Of a DNA stretch of 64,000 nt, positions 8,976 through 17,482 are shown piece by piece. A model generated the notes under the pieces. The model saw only the letters and a list, made by a program, of their open reading frames with translations, did not search any database and was not told the DNA's origin. The DNA lies in contig NZ_LR743509.1 of assembly GCF_902712875.1 (NCBI RefSeq), positions 4,292,001 through 4,356,000 on the forward strand, written 5' to 3'. The stretch comes from Hyphomicrobium sp. ghe19. Its GTDB lineage: Bacteria > Pseudomonadota > Alphaproteobacteria > Rhizobiales > Hyphomicrobiaceae. Both the position numbers and the translations under genes were made by a program. Within the stretch, counting starts at the first letter, position 1; every line of letters begins with the position of its first letter.

Positions 8976-9695
8976 CTAATTATTTTCCCCGTCGGCGGGC
9001 TGCTTCAAGATCGACCAGTTGATGATCGCGATCTGGGCGCCGATCAGCAGCATCACGAGATTGATGCGAAACCCGATAAAGGCGGCCCATAATCCGACGA
9101 TGACACCGAGCAGGGCAATCGTCCGGACAGCACCCGCTTCAGGCAGTATCGCGCCCAGCATGTCCCGATAGATCCTGCCGCCATCGAGCGGAAAGGCCGG
9201 GAGCAGATTGAAGACGAGCATCGCCAGGTTGATGCCGCCGAGCGTCAGCGCGGCTTGCAACTTCCACGGACTGTCTTCGAGCCATGGTGCGGGGTCGATC
9301 GGGCCGAAGCGGCCATTGAAGCCGACTTCGGGTTGGCCGAGAGCATTCCAGCCCAGAAGAAAGATCAGCCCGTTGGTCAGGGGGCCCGCAAACAGGATGA
9401 TGATGTTTGCGAGTTTGGACGGGGGCGGGCGGAGCATCCGGGTCCAGCCGTAGAACCCGCCGACAAGAATTTCACCGACTGGGACGGCGAAAAGCCGGGC
9501 GACGAGTGCGTGACCGATTTCGTGGAGGAGCACCGACAGAAAGACTCCGGCCACGAGGACGGAGAAGGCAACCGGGGATTGCTGGAAGATGCCGATCAGG
9601 AATAGCGGCACCAGAGCGAACGTGATGTCGACCTTGATCGGAATTCCGGCGAGGCGGAAGATTTCCAGTCTCGGCGTATCGGCAAGGTAATTCAT
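8976..9695 (-). CDS. site-2 protease family (M50) membrane metallopeptidase
   Basis: A 239-residue polytopic protein with the zinc motif HEIGH at residues 58-62 inside a transmembrane helix. FAGPLTN (about 102-108) and the third metal ligand in PLDGGR (about 169-174) follow. This is the core S2P fold without PDZ or CBS domains, like the small SpoIVFB/Rip3-type peptidases that cut within the membrane. About five or six hydrophobic helices are visible. The substrate is unknown. No anti-sigma factor or sigma factor lies nearby. Confidence 0.88.
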   Translation of the reverse strand: MNYLADTPRLEIFRLAGIPIKVDITFALVPLFLIGIFQQSPVAFSVLVAGVFLSVLLHEIGHALVARLFAVPVGEILVGGFYGWTRMLRPPPSKLANIIILFAGPLTNGLIFLLGWNALGQPEVGFNGRFGPIDPAPWLEDSPWKLQAALTLGGINLAMLVFNLLPAFPLDGGRIYRDMLGAILPEAGAVRTIALLGVIVGLWAAFIGFRINLVMLLIGAQIAIINWSILKQPADGENN

Positions 9696-9752
9696 GTCAG
9701 TCCTGCCAATCCGCCGAGTGAAAAAGTCCTTCAGACTCTTATCGCCCGGCCT

Positions 9753-10280
9753 CTACTCGGCTTGCCGGATGGCGAACTTGATCGAGTCCTTTTTAATGTT
9801 GCTGAATTGGACGGTAAACGGTGTGGCATCCAAATTAAAGCGAAGTGTCTTTCTGACTCCATCGCAATCGGATTTGCCGCTGTGTGCTGTCGGCTTCAAC
9901 GGCTTGCCATCCTGCACGATGTCAATCCAGCCGGGGGATTGGAGCGTGACCTGATACAGGCCAGGTGCGCTGCTCGGACTCTGGAAATCGACGATACCGC
10001 CGTAAACGTCGCCTTCCGGTTTCAGTCTGCCTGTCGGCGCAACGGGGAAGACCACGGCGCTCATCGGTTCGAGCGAAAGCGTCATGGCTTTTGCGGGTGG
10101 TTCGGCAAGTTTTGCGCCGGATTTTAAAGCTTCGCTGTCCGGAGCCTTCATCCATTGGAGTTCGGTCTTGATCGGCCAGGGAAAGCTATCGCAGCCCCCG
10201 GTCTCGGCAGCAAAAGCCGTCGATGCCGCTGCCAGCACGACAGTACAGGCAGCGACGGGCAACAATCCGAATTTTCTCAT
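9753..10280 (-). CDS. periplasmic protein of unknown function, third gene of the TonB-receptor/molbindin unit
   Basis: 175 residues with a typical signal peptide (MRKFGLLPVAACTVVLAAASTAFA). Two cysteines (GGCDSFPWPI near residue 29 and KSDCDGVRKT near 138) could form a disulphide after export. The rest is beta-rich, ending ATPFTVQFSNIKKDSIKFAI. No enzyme motif was recognised. Its start lies one base after the molbindin stop, so translation is probably coupled. It therefore belongs to the same uptake unit and may bind a ligand or assist the receptor; that is inference from position only. Confidence 0.75.
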   Translation of the reverse strand: MRKFGLLPVAACTVVLAAASTAFAAETGGCDSFPWPIKTELQWMKAPDSEALKSGAKLAEPPAKAMTLSLEPMSAVVFPVAPTGRLKPEGDVYGGIVDFQSPSSAPGLYQVTLQSPGWIDIVQDGKPLKPTAHSGKSDCDGVRKTLRFNLDATPFTVQFSNIKKDSIKFAIRQAE

Positions 10281-10281
10281 G

Positions 10282-10491
10282 CTAGTTTACCATCACCATG
10301 ACGTCGGTCGCTTTGATTACGGCGGACGCCGCCATGCCTTTGACGAGCCCGAGGTCATCAACGGCCTCGTTGGTGATCGAGGCCATCACGATGGTGCCGC
10401 CGCCGACATCGATCCGTACGTGGGAGGTTGTCGCGCCCTTATGGACGTCGACGACCGTTCCTTTGATGACGTTTCTTGCACTGATTTTCAT
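10282..10491 (-). CDS. molbindin-type TOBE domain protein
   Basis: A 69-residue protein that is a single Mop/TOBE domain: MKISARNVIKGTVVDVHKG, then TSHVRIDVGGGTIVMASITNEAVDDLGL and AASAVIKATDVMVMV. Molbindins assemble into hexamers that bind molybdate or tungstate in the cytoplasm and are thought to store or sense the oxyanion. It is sandwiched between the TonB-dependent receptor (15 bases upstream) and the 175-residue periplasmic protein (1 base downstream), all on one strand. This is the main reason to suspect an oxyanion substrate for the receptor. Confidence 0.93.
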   Translation of the reverse strand: MKISARNVIKGTVVDVHKGATTSHVRIDVGGGTIVMASITNEAVDDLGLVKGMAASAVIKATDVMVMVN

Positions 10492-10506
10492 CGGACCTCC
10501 TCTTCA

Positions 10507-12912
10507 TCAGAAGCGAGCCCGCACATTAGCGAACAACTGCCGCCCTGGCTCGGGGAAACCATCTGCCAGAGAATAATTTTCATCGAGCAAGTTCATGGCG
10601 CCAATCGCAATTGAGGTGCCCTCGGTAAACGTATATTCAGCCTGGAAGTTCACCAGAGCGTAGGCGCCGAGATCAATGTAGTTCGGCTTGCCGGTGTAAC
10701 CGCTCGTCTTACCGCAGTTGCCGGTCGCGTTGGCGGCGCCTGTCGTATTCACAAGCGTCGATGAGCAACTGGTGACGAGGGCCGTGCGGTCGGTCGCGAG
10801 TTCAACGCTCGGCGTCAGCGTCAGCCTGTCGGTGGCTTTCCATGCGAGATAAACGAGCGCCTTATGCCGGGGCGTGCCTTCGAGCTGCGTGGCGGCGACT
10901 GAATTATACTCCGTTGTCGTCGAGCCTGGGGCGAGCGTTGCTGAGTCAAAGTCGAGGTGGCGCTCGAGATAGGTGTAGTTGCCGCCGAGCCGCAGCCCGG
11001 GCATCACGTCCCAGTCGGCCGACAGTTCGAAGCCGTAGTTATAGCCATCGGCGTTGAAGCCGATGATCGAGTTCTTGCTGTTGGCGCCGCCCGAGAAGGC
11101 GTTCTGAATGCTGTCGTCGATGTTGGCATAGAAGATCGCCGACGATACGTGGACATTTCGGAACACGGTATCGCTGATGCCGATTTCGTAGTTCGTCGCG
11201 CGCTCGGGAGCGATGTCGGGGTTTGCCGTCTTCGAGCCAAAGCGCGTGCTGTAGCGCTCGAACAGCGTCGGGAAGCGCGTGCGGCTCGATACGTCGGCGT
11301 GGACCTTGCCGGTGTCGCTATAGCTGTAGATCGCTGCGGCTTGCCAGTTCCAGGCATCGACGTCGGGCTTATCGGTGCCGCCGTTGGCATAGAGAACTTG
11401 ATTAGTGTCGTAGCTCGTGCCGGCTACGATATCGAGTGAGCGCGTGGCGTGGAACGTGTTCTCGAGAGCGAAAGACCACGTTTCTTCCGACTGCCGTTTC
11501 GCGGGATCAAGGGTAACCGAATAGGTCGGTACGTATTTGTAGTTGATGCTTTGCTCATTGTGGAAGTCGCGACGGAAGTGAATCGCGCCCTTCAGCGTGT
11601 TCATCGGAATGAGGTCTGTGCCCATTTCGACGAAGCCACCGTAGGAATAGTCATCGTAGGGGCTGTCGGTGAACTGGTTTGTATAGGTCGCGTTCGGATA
11701 GAACGAGATCGAGTTCTGGAAGGTGTTATAGTAGGCGTTGGTCTTGACGTATGACGCATCGCCGAGCTTCGTCTTCGACAGCCAGGACAGCGATGACGTA
11801 TCCCATTGCGGCCAATCCCAATAACGAACCGTGTTGCCGTTGAAGTAGCCCTGCACGATCTGCCGTTCGGTGCTCAGCGGCGCGCCCTTTTCGCCCTGCT
11901 GATTGGTGTAGTTGATGCTGTATTCGTCGGTCGCGTTCGGGGTCAGGCCGACCTTGGCGTTGATGCGCCAATCGCGGAAGTCAGAATTATCGCGTTCGCC
12001 GCTTCTCTGATACGGGAAGCCCGCCGCGACGCCCTGGTTATAACCGAGTGTCGAGGAATTGGCGGGCTTAAAGTCGTGCGAGAGGTTGAAGTGGTCCTGG
12101 TCGACGATGTTGCCGCTGACCTGGGCGTAGTAGCCCTTCTGGCGCGTGCCGGCGTAGGCGTAAGCGTTCCAGGAATTGAGGCTGCTGAGATCACCGTCGG
12201 TGACGAGACCGGTGCGGCCCTCGAGTTCGATTTCCTTCGTCGGCTTGCGGCTCACGAGGTTGATCGCGCCGCCTTCGCCGCCTGGACCGTTCAGGACGGA
12301 GACGTAGCCTTTTGCAACCTGGACTTCCGCGAGGTCCGGCGTCAGGAAGCGGCTGAAATCCAGCCGGTTATCGGCCGGCAGATAAACGCGCACGCCGTCG
12401 ATCGACAGCGGCACCTGGTAGCGATTGAAGCCGCGCACGAAGATATCTTTTTCGTTGCGGCTGCCGCCGGAGTTGGTCGACGACACGCCGGGCAACAGGT
12501 TGACGGCCTGATCGAGCGAGTTCTTGTTGAACGTCCACATCGCTTCGTTGGTGACGGTGCTGCCGCCGATCATGTCGATCTGGCCGAGCGTGAATACGCC
12601 GATCGCGGGACCGCCAGATTTTGACGTTGAGCCGGTAGGACTTGCGCCGCCTGCAGATCCTTCACTCGCGTCGGCGGTGTTTTCTTTCGCCGTGCCGGAC
12701 GTGGCGGCCTTCACAACTTGCGGGGCAGACTTTGGTTGGGCGCGGCGGCCGAGCGGTTCGGTCGGCGACTGCACAACGACAGGTGGGAGAACCGAGGCCT
12801 CGTCGGCCGTTACATCGCCACCTGGTGTCGGCGCCTGTTGAGCTTCTGCTTGATGCGATTCAACAACGAATACGCACACGGCCGCTACGGCGGCCAACGC
12901 AATCCGCGACAT
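10507..12912 (-). CDS. TonB-dependent outer-membrane receptor
   Basis: The start is set at the ATG at 12912, preceded by GGGGGGAAG; it gives 801 residues and a signal peptide (SRIALAAVAAVCVFVVESHQAEA). A Pro/Ser/Gly-rich linker of about 90 residues precedes the plug domain (DQAVNLLPGVSSTNSGG, FVRGFNRYQVPLSIDGVRVY, VQVAKGYVSVLNGPGGEGG). A beta-barrel of the usual size follows, ending in the aromatic residue of NVRARF. Such receptors import siderophores, vitamin B12, metals or oxyanions using TonB energy. No iron-regulator site was recognised upstream. The molbindin neighbour and the operator-like palindrome favour a molybdenum or tungsten source, but the substrate is unproven. Confidence 0.93.
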   Translation of the reverse strand: MSRIALAAVAAVCVFVVESHQAEAQQAPTPGGDVTADEASVLPPVVVQSPTEPLGRRAQPKSAPQVVKAATSGTAKENTADASEGSAGGASPTGSTSKSGGPAIGVFTLGQIDMIGGSTVTNEAMWTFNKNSLDQAVNLLPGVSSTNSGGSRNEKDIFVRGFNRYQVPLSIDGVRVYLPADNRLDFSRFLTPDLAEVQVAKGYVSVLNGPGGEGGAINLVSRKPTKEIELEGRTGLVTDGDLSSLNSWNAYAYAGTRQKGYYAQVSGNIVDQDHFNLSHDFKPANSSTLGYNQGVAAGFPYQRSGERDNSDFRDWRINAKVGLTPNATDEYSINYTNQQGEKGAPLSTERQIVQGYFNGNTVRYWDWPQWDTSSLSWLSKTKLGDASYVKTNAYYNTFQNSISFYPNATYTNQFTDSPYDDYSYGGFVEMGTDLIPMNTLKGAIHFRRDFHNEQSINYKYVPTYSVTLDPAKRQSEETWSFALENTFHATRSLDIVAGTSYDTNQVLYANGGTDKPDVDAWNWQAAAIYSYSDTGKVHADVSSRTRFPTLFERYSTRFGSKTANPDIAPERATNYEIGISDTVFRNVHVSSAIFYANIDDSIQNAFSGGANSKNSIIGFNADGYNYGFELSADWDVMPGLRLGGNYTYLERHLDFDSATLAPGSTTTEYNSVAATQLEGTPRHKALVYLAWKATDRLTLTPSVELATDRTALVTSCSSTLVNTTGAANATGNCGKTSGYTGKPNYIDLGAYALVNFQAEYTFTEGTSIAIGAMNLLDENYSLADGFPEPGRQLFANVRARF

Positions 12913-12959
12913 CTTCCCCCCAATTTCTTTCTTACGCGGTGCCCCCGCACCGAACGTCT

Positions 12960-12999
12960 CGTTATAGTCAGAAGGATATATAGCCACACAGCTATAACG
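12960..12999. promoter_or_regulatory. 40-bp symmetric operator: CGTTATAG and CTATAACG around a central TATATA
   Basis: A perfect 8-bp inverted repeat, CGTTATAG (12960-12967) and CTATAACG (12992-12999), is centred exactly on TATATA (12977-12982). Each outer half pairs with the central block as CGTTATA-N10-TATATA, the same 24-bp geometry as the ModE site of E. coli modA (CGTTATA-N10-CATAACG, from memory). It ends 48 bp upstream of the receptor start codon, a promoter position. It is interpreted as two overlapping Mo-box-like sites sharing the middle. Confidence 0.5.
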
Positions 13000-13108
13000 A
13001 TGGGCAAGCGTAAATCGTCGCACCGGTTTTCGCGGTGCGACGACGCTCATTGGCAGGGAGTAAACTTATTCGCCTCTCGCTATCGCGATGAGACGCAAAC
13101 GTATCCGC

Positions 13109-13969
13109 TCAGATGATGCTCTTCGCGTAGAGGTCGGTGCGGCGGTCGCGGAAGAATCCCCACTCGGCGCGATACGTTTCGATGAGGTCGAGATCGAAGG
13201 TGTGAATGAGAACGCCTTCGTCCTGCGCGCCGAATTTCTGGACGAGTTCGCCGCGGTGGTCAGAGATGAAAGAGTGGCCGTAGTACTTCTGCTTCACGCC
13301 ATCGTTGTCTTCCTCGCCGATGCGATTGGCTGCAACGATCGGCACGGAGTTCGAAACGGCGTGGCCCTGCATCGCGCGCTGCCACTGGAGATGCGTGTCG
13401 AGTGACGGATCGTAAGGTTCCGATCCGATTGCGGTCGGATAGAATAAGATCTCGGCGCCTTGGAGAACCATGGCGCGGGCGCTTTCCGGGTACCATTGAT
13501 CCCAGCAGATGCCGACGCCGATCTTTCCGCGTTTCGTATTCCACGTCTTGAAGCCGGTATCGCCCGGCCGGAAATAATACTTTTCCTGGTAGCCGGGGCC
13601 GTCCGGAATATGGCTCTTGCGATAAACGCCGAGGATTTCGCCGTCTGCGTCGGCAATTGCGATGCTGTTGTAGTAGCGGGGGCCGTCCTTCTCGAAGAAC
13701 GATATCGGGATGACGACCTTCAGCGACTTCGCGATCTCGCGGAGTGCGATCACGCACGGATGCTCCATCACCGGATGCGCGGTTTCAAACCACTTCGGGT
13801 CCTGACGCGTGCAGAAGTAGATGCCTTCGAACAGCTCGGACGGCAGAATGATTTCTGCGCCGCGGTCAGCGGCCTCGCGAACAAGCGCTTCCGTCTTGGC
13901 GATATTGATTTTGATATCGTGTCCGTAGGACGTCTGAATGCTGCCGACCGTGATCGAGCGTCGCGCCAT
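13109..13969 (-). CDS. aguB: N-carbamoylputrescine amidase
   Basis: A nitrilase-superfamily enzyme converting N-carbamoylputrescine to putrescine, CO2 and ammonia. From the ATG at 13969 (286 residues, normal) the catalytic triad is visible as Glu45 in ILPSELFEG, Lys118 in GVYRKSHIPDGPGY and Cys155 in GVGICWDQWYPE. Longer in-frame starts exist but would run into aguA. The start lies one base after the aguA stop, so the two steps of the agmatine route form one operon for putrescine synthesis. Confidence 0.95.
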   Translation of the reverse strand: MARRSITVGSIQTSYGHDIKINIAKTEALVREAADRGAEIILPSELFEGIYFCTRQDPKWFETAHPVMEHPCVIALREIAKSLKVVIPISFFEKDGPRYYNSIAIADADGEILGVYRKSHIPDGPGYQEKYYFRPGDTGFKTWNTKRGKIGVGICWDQWYPESARAMVLQGAEILFYPTAIGSEPYDPSLDTHLQWQRAMQGHAVSNSVPIVAANRIGEEDNDGVKQKYYGHSFISDHRGELVQKFGAQDEGVLIHTFDLDLIETYRAEWGFFRDRRTDLYAKSII

Positions 13970-13970
13970 C

Positions 13971-14996
13971 TTACAGGGGCTCCTGTTGTGTGATGCAGTG
14001 AAATGATCCGCCGCCGGCCAGTCCGCAGCCAAGCAAACCGCGAGACGATACGCCAACAACTGCGCGTGTGGGAAAAACGGCCTGTAAAGCCTGAAGCGCG
14101 TCTGCCTCTGTCGCAGTTCCATAAATCGGCACAACGACAACGTCGTTGGCGATTATGAAGTTCATATGGGAAGCCGGCGAAACGTCACCAAGGGCATTGC
14201 GGTAAAGGCCGACACCCGGAATGCGAATGACCTCGAGCTTGCGGCCGAGCGCGTCGGTCGCGGCTTCAAGGCGCGCCGCGATGGCGTTCAACGTTTCAGC
14301 GTTCGGATCATCGGGGCCGGCGGGCGCCTGGCAGACGACGCGGCCAGGCGCGACGAAGCGCGCGATGTTGTCGACGTGCCCGTCGGTGTGGTCGTTCTTG
14401 AGGCCTTCATCGATCCAGATGACCGTCTTCGCGCCGAACGCTTCGGAGAGCGCCTGTTCAGCTGCTTCTTTCGTCCAGCCATTGCGATTGGGGTTGAGCA
14501 ACGTCTGCCGCGTCGTCAGGATCGTGCCTTCTCCGTCGTGGTCGACGGCGCCGCCTTCGAGCACAAAATCAAAACGGCGAATGGGCGTCTTCGCAAGCTC
14601 GGCAACGTCGTCGCCGACGGTTGCGTCATCGGGGAGATCGTATTTTCCGCCCCAGCTGTTTGTCTTGAAGCGAAGAGCAACGGCGTTGTTGCGGCTCCGT
14701 GCGAAAATCGGGCCGGTGTCGCGTAGCCAGATATCGCCGTACTTCGCGGGGATGATTTCGGCCGCATCGCCGAGTGCTGCGAGCGCCGAGTTGCGCGCTT
14801 CTTCGCCGTTCGCGAGAAGCCGGACCTTGTTGCCGGCGATGCTGAGCGCGCGTATGAGCGCCGCCACGTCGCGACGGGGCGTTTCGAGATCGCCGCGCCA
14901 TTCATCCGGATCGGCCGGCCATGCGGTCCAAATCGCCTTTTGAGGCGCCCATTCGGCGGGCGTCACCACCGGCGTTTTGTCCGCCACTGCGTTCAT
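13971..14996 (-). CDS. aguA: agmatine deiminase
   Basis: A peptidyl-arginine-deiminase-family enzyme that makes N-carbamoylputrescine from agmatine. The 341 residues match the usual length of 340-370. Landmarks are DIWLRDTGPIF (about 88-98), VLEGGAVDHDGEGT (about 145-158), NDHTDGHVDNIARFVAPG (about 201-218) with its catalytic His/Asp, and the C-terminal nucleophile Cys334 in GGGSFHCITQQEP. It is the first gene of the aguA-aguB operon. Confidence 0.96.
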   Translation of the reverse strand: MNAVADKTPVVTPAEWAPQKAIWTAWPADPDEWRGDLETPRRDVAALIRALSIAGNKVRLLANGEEARNSALAALGDAAEIIPAKYGDIWLRDTGPIFARSRNNAVALRFKTNSWGGKYDLPDDATVGDDVAELAKTPIRRFDFVLEGGAVDHDGEGTILTTRQTLLNPNRNGWTKEAAEQALSEAFGAKTVIWIDEGLKNDHTDGHVDNIARFVAPGRVVCQAPAGPDDPNAETLNAIAARLEAATDALGRKLEVIRIPGVGLYRNALGDVSPASHMNFIIANDVVVVPIYGTATEADALQALQAVFPTRAVVGVSSRGLLGCGLAGGGSFHCITQQEPL

Positions 14997-15410
14997 TCTC
15001 AGGTCCTCACAATTATCGTTTCGAGACGCATTTTATCATCGAGCACGCGATGTCGGGGATCGAGACCCCCTCGTCAAGGCCAGAGATGGCCGAGGAGGTG
15101 CGTCACACCGCAAATTCGCGCGGTCGAGGGTCCTATCCGACAATGACGATGGTGAGATGACGGTATTGGTGCGGTCGAAGGGCCGAGGCGGGGCCTTGAC
15201 GACGGGGAGCACATGCAAGGAGCCGTAGAATACAGCACCTGAAAAAAAGCGGGAGCGGCTGCCGATGATGGGGCGCGTGCCGAGTGAAACGCCCTGACGC
15301 CATCGGGGCCAGCCGGTCCCGTGGAATGTAAAATGCCGATTGATTCGTTAACAGATCGTTAACTCGTCAGTGTGCGGCGCGTCCGTTCCGGCTGTGCCAG
15401 TGCGAAACCG
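14997..15410. other. 414-bp intergenic region upstream of aguA
   Basis: No gene is supported: the short open frames lack ribosome sites and resemble no family. It contains a CtrA-type box at 15348-15363. Otherwise nothing stands out, apart from an A-run at about 15243-15249. Confidence 0.5.
15348..15363. promoter_or_regulatory. CtrA-type box TTAA-N7-TTAAC
   Basis: TTAA (15348-15351) and TTAAC (15359-15363) are separated by exactly seven bases, a perfect match to the CtrA consensus of alphaproteobacteria. The nearest start in a sensible direction is aguA, about 350 bp away; the other side is the 3' end of a small membrane-protein gene. A functional target is therefore not obvious. Confidence 0.4.
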
Positions 15411-15629
15411 TCAGGCGCGCCTGCCGAACATCGATGCAAACAGGCCGACGATGATTAGTGCCGGGATGACGATGAGCGCGATGGCGCCGATTGTTACCGC
15501 GATGCCGAGCATCAGGAATGCCATGACGGCGAACAGCAGGACCGCCGCCACGAATATCACAAACTTGACCGCCCATTCCCGCCAGCCGGTGAGCACCGTG
15601 GTCTCGCCGTTTCTCGTAATGACGATCAT
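15411..15629 (-). CDS. small double-pass membrane protein
   Basis: 72 residues. A short N-terminus with a possible strand pair (MIVITRNGETTVLTGW) is followed by two hydrophobic helices, FVIFVAAVLLFAVMAFLML and VTIGAIALIVIPALIIVGLF, and a basic end (GRRA). There is no family assignment. It is 48 bases downstream of the Kef-type antiporter gene and on its strand, so it may be co-transcribed, but no functional link is known. Confidence 0.65.
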   Translation of the reverse strand: MIVITRNGETTVLTGWREWAVKFVIFVAAVLLFAVMAFLMLGIAVTIGAIALIVIPALIIVGLFASMFGRRA

Positions 15630-15677
15630 GGTCTCAACCTCTATTTGAACTTCATACCGGTTCAGAATTTAATGTCG

Positions 15678-17339
15678 TTACGGAACTCGTGCAGCCATTG
15701 CGTCGGCGATTTCCTGTGATCCCTGGATGACGATATTTGTACCACAAGCTTGGAGGTGCGTTACCTCAGCGTCGGAATGACCTCGCACGATGATCGGCAA
15801 CCCGGGGTTCGCTGCCCGGGCCTGGGCCACAATTTGCCCTGCTTCGAAGCTGTCGGGGATGGCGACGAGCAGACATTTTGCTTGCTGCAGATTTGCAAAT
15901 TTGAGAAGGGCCACGGCGTTGCCCGCGACTGCTTCAACCTTCTTTTCCTTGAGCTTGTTCACGACGTCATCGTTCTCGTCGATGACGTACATCGGTATAT
16001 GCCGCCGTTCCAGTATTTCGCCGATAGGACGTCCTACACGGCCATAGCCGATCAATACGGCGTGGTCCTGCAACGCCGTCTTTTCGATTTTGACGGGCGG
16101 TGCCGGCTGAGGCGCGTTCGCCGCCTCTCGCTTTTCGAGCTTCTCCTCATACCGGTCGAGCGCGAAGAAGAGCAGCGGGTTCAGCATTATGGAGCCGATG
16201 GCGCCAGCCAGGACGAGTTCCCGGCCCAGTTCGGGCAAGACGCCGAGCGTGACGCCTAGGCCCGCCAGAATAAACGAGAACTCGCCGATCTGCGCCAAGC
16301 TGACTGAAATCGTGAGCGCGGTCGTCGCGGGATAGCCGAATGCGCGAACAATGCCGTAGGCCGCCACCGATTTGCCGACGATGATGATCGTCAGCGTCGC
16401 TATGACGGCAAGAGGATCGCGGAGAAGAATGGCCGGATCGAACAACATGCCAACGGATATGAAGAAGAGCACCGCAAAGGCATCTCGCAGCGGAAGTGTT
16501 TCAGATGCCGCCTGCTGACTGAGCGTCGATTCGCTCAGGATCATGCCGGCGAAGAAGGCGCCAAGTGCGAATGACACGCCGAACAGCTTGGCCGCTCCGA
16601 AGGCCGTTCCGAGCGCAATCGCGAGTACGGCCAGGCGGAAGAGTTCTCGAGATCCGGTGTGGGCAGCGTAGTGCAAAATCCATGGAATAATTCGGCGGCC
16701 AGCGACGAGCATCAGAACAACGAAGGCGACGATCTGGAGTACGGTGACTGCAAACGTCTTGAGAAGATCGAAGTTCTCAGCTTGGCTTGTCGCCACGTCC
16801 GTTGTGGTGGCGGTGAACAGTGGGAGCAGCGCCGGCAGCAGCACCAGCGTCAGCACCATCACGACGTCTTCGACGATGAGCCATCCGACGGCGATGCGGC
16901 CACGTTCGGTATTGAGAAGCCGTCTCGCCTGCATCGCTCGCAACAATACGACGGTACTTGCGACGGAGAGCGCGAGGCCCATAACGATGCCGGCTCCCGG
17001 CTGCCAGCCGAGATGAAGCGAAAGGCCTAAGCCGAGCAGCGTCGCGACGATGATCTGAACTACGGCGCCCGGGATCGCGATGGCTCGGACCGACCAGAGG
17101 TCTTTCATCGAGAAATGCAGCCCGACACCGAACATCAACAAGATGATGCCGACTTCCGCGAGCTCGGAGGCGATCGTCTGATCAGCAACAAAACCGGGCG
17201 TTCGCGGGCCGAGCGCTACGCCTGCAATAAGGTATCCGACGAGCGGCGAAGCGCGGAGACGCTGCGCTATCGCTCCAAATATGAAGGCCAAACTGAGGCC
17301 GACGACGATCGTAGCTATCAGGGGTGTTTCGTGAGGCAT
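15678..17339 (-). CDS. Kef/YbaL-type monovalent cation:proton antiporter (CPA2) with RCK domain
   Basis: The start is placed at the ATG at 17339, preceded by GAAGAAGGA; it gives 553 residues. About twelve transmembrane helices fill the first 390 residues (for example LIATIVVGLSLAFIFGAIA and LIVEDVVMVLTLVLLPALLPL). A cytoplasmic RCK/TrkA-N domain follows, starting HAVLIGYGRVGRPIGEIL, with the acidic end of strand 2 in YVIDENDD. This is the architecture of KefB/KefC and YbaL. K+ or Na+ exchange for H+ is expected. No KefF-type ancillary gene is adjacent. Confidence 0.9.
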   Translation of the reverse strand: MPHETPLIATIVVGLSLAFIFGAIAQRLRASPLVGYLIAGVALGPRTPGFVADQTIASELAEVGIILLMFGVGLHFSMKDLWSVRAIAIPGAVVQIIVATLLGLGLSLHLGWQPGAGIVMGLALSVASTVVLLRAMQARRLLNTERGRIAVGWLIVEDVVMVLTLVLLPALLPLFTATTTDVATSQAENFDLLKTFAVTVLQIVAFVVLMLVAGRRIIPWILHYAAHTGSRELFRLAVLAIALGTAFGAAKLFGVSFALGAFFAGMILSESTLSQQAASETLPLRDAFAVLFFISVGMLFDPAILLRDPLAVIATLTIIIVGKSVAAYGIVRAFGYPATTALTISVSLAQIGEFSFILAGLGVTLGVLPELGRELVLAGAIGSIMLNPLLFFALDRYEEKLEKREAANAPQPAPPVKIEKTALQDHAVLIGYGRVGRPIGEILERRHIPMYVIDENDDVVNKLKEKKVEAVAGNAVALLKFANLQQAKCLLVAIPDSFEAGQIVAQARAANPGLPIIVRGHSDAEVTHLQACGTNIVIQGSQEIADAMAARVP

Positions 17340-17482
17340 CGAATCCTTCTTCCGGACGGAGGAAGGCCGCACTTTTCACTACGAGCGTCGCAATTTCAAC
17401 CTCGGTGCCATCTGGACGCTCTGTGGGGCGTCTCAGATGGTCACGGCGGAGGCTCGCGGTCAGCGAGCGGGAGAAACGAGAC

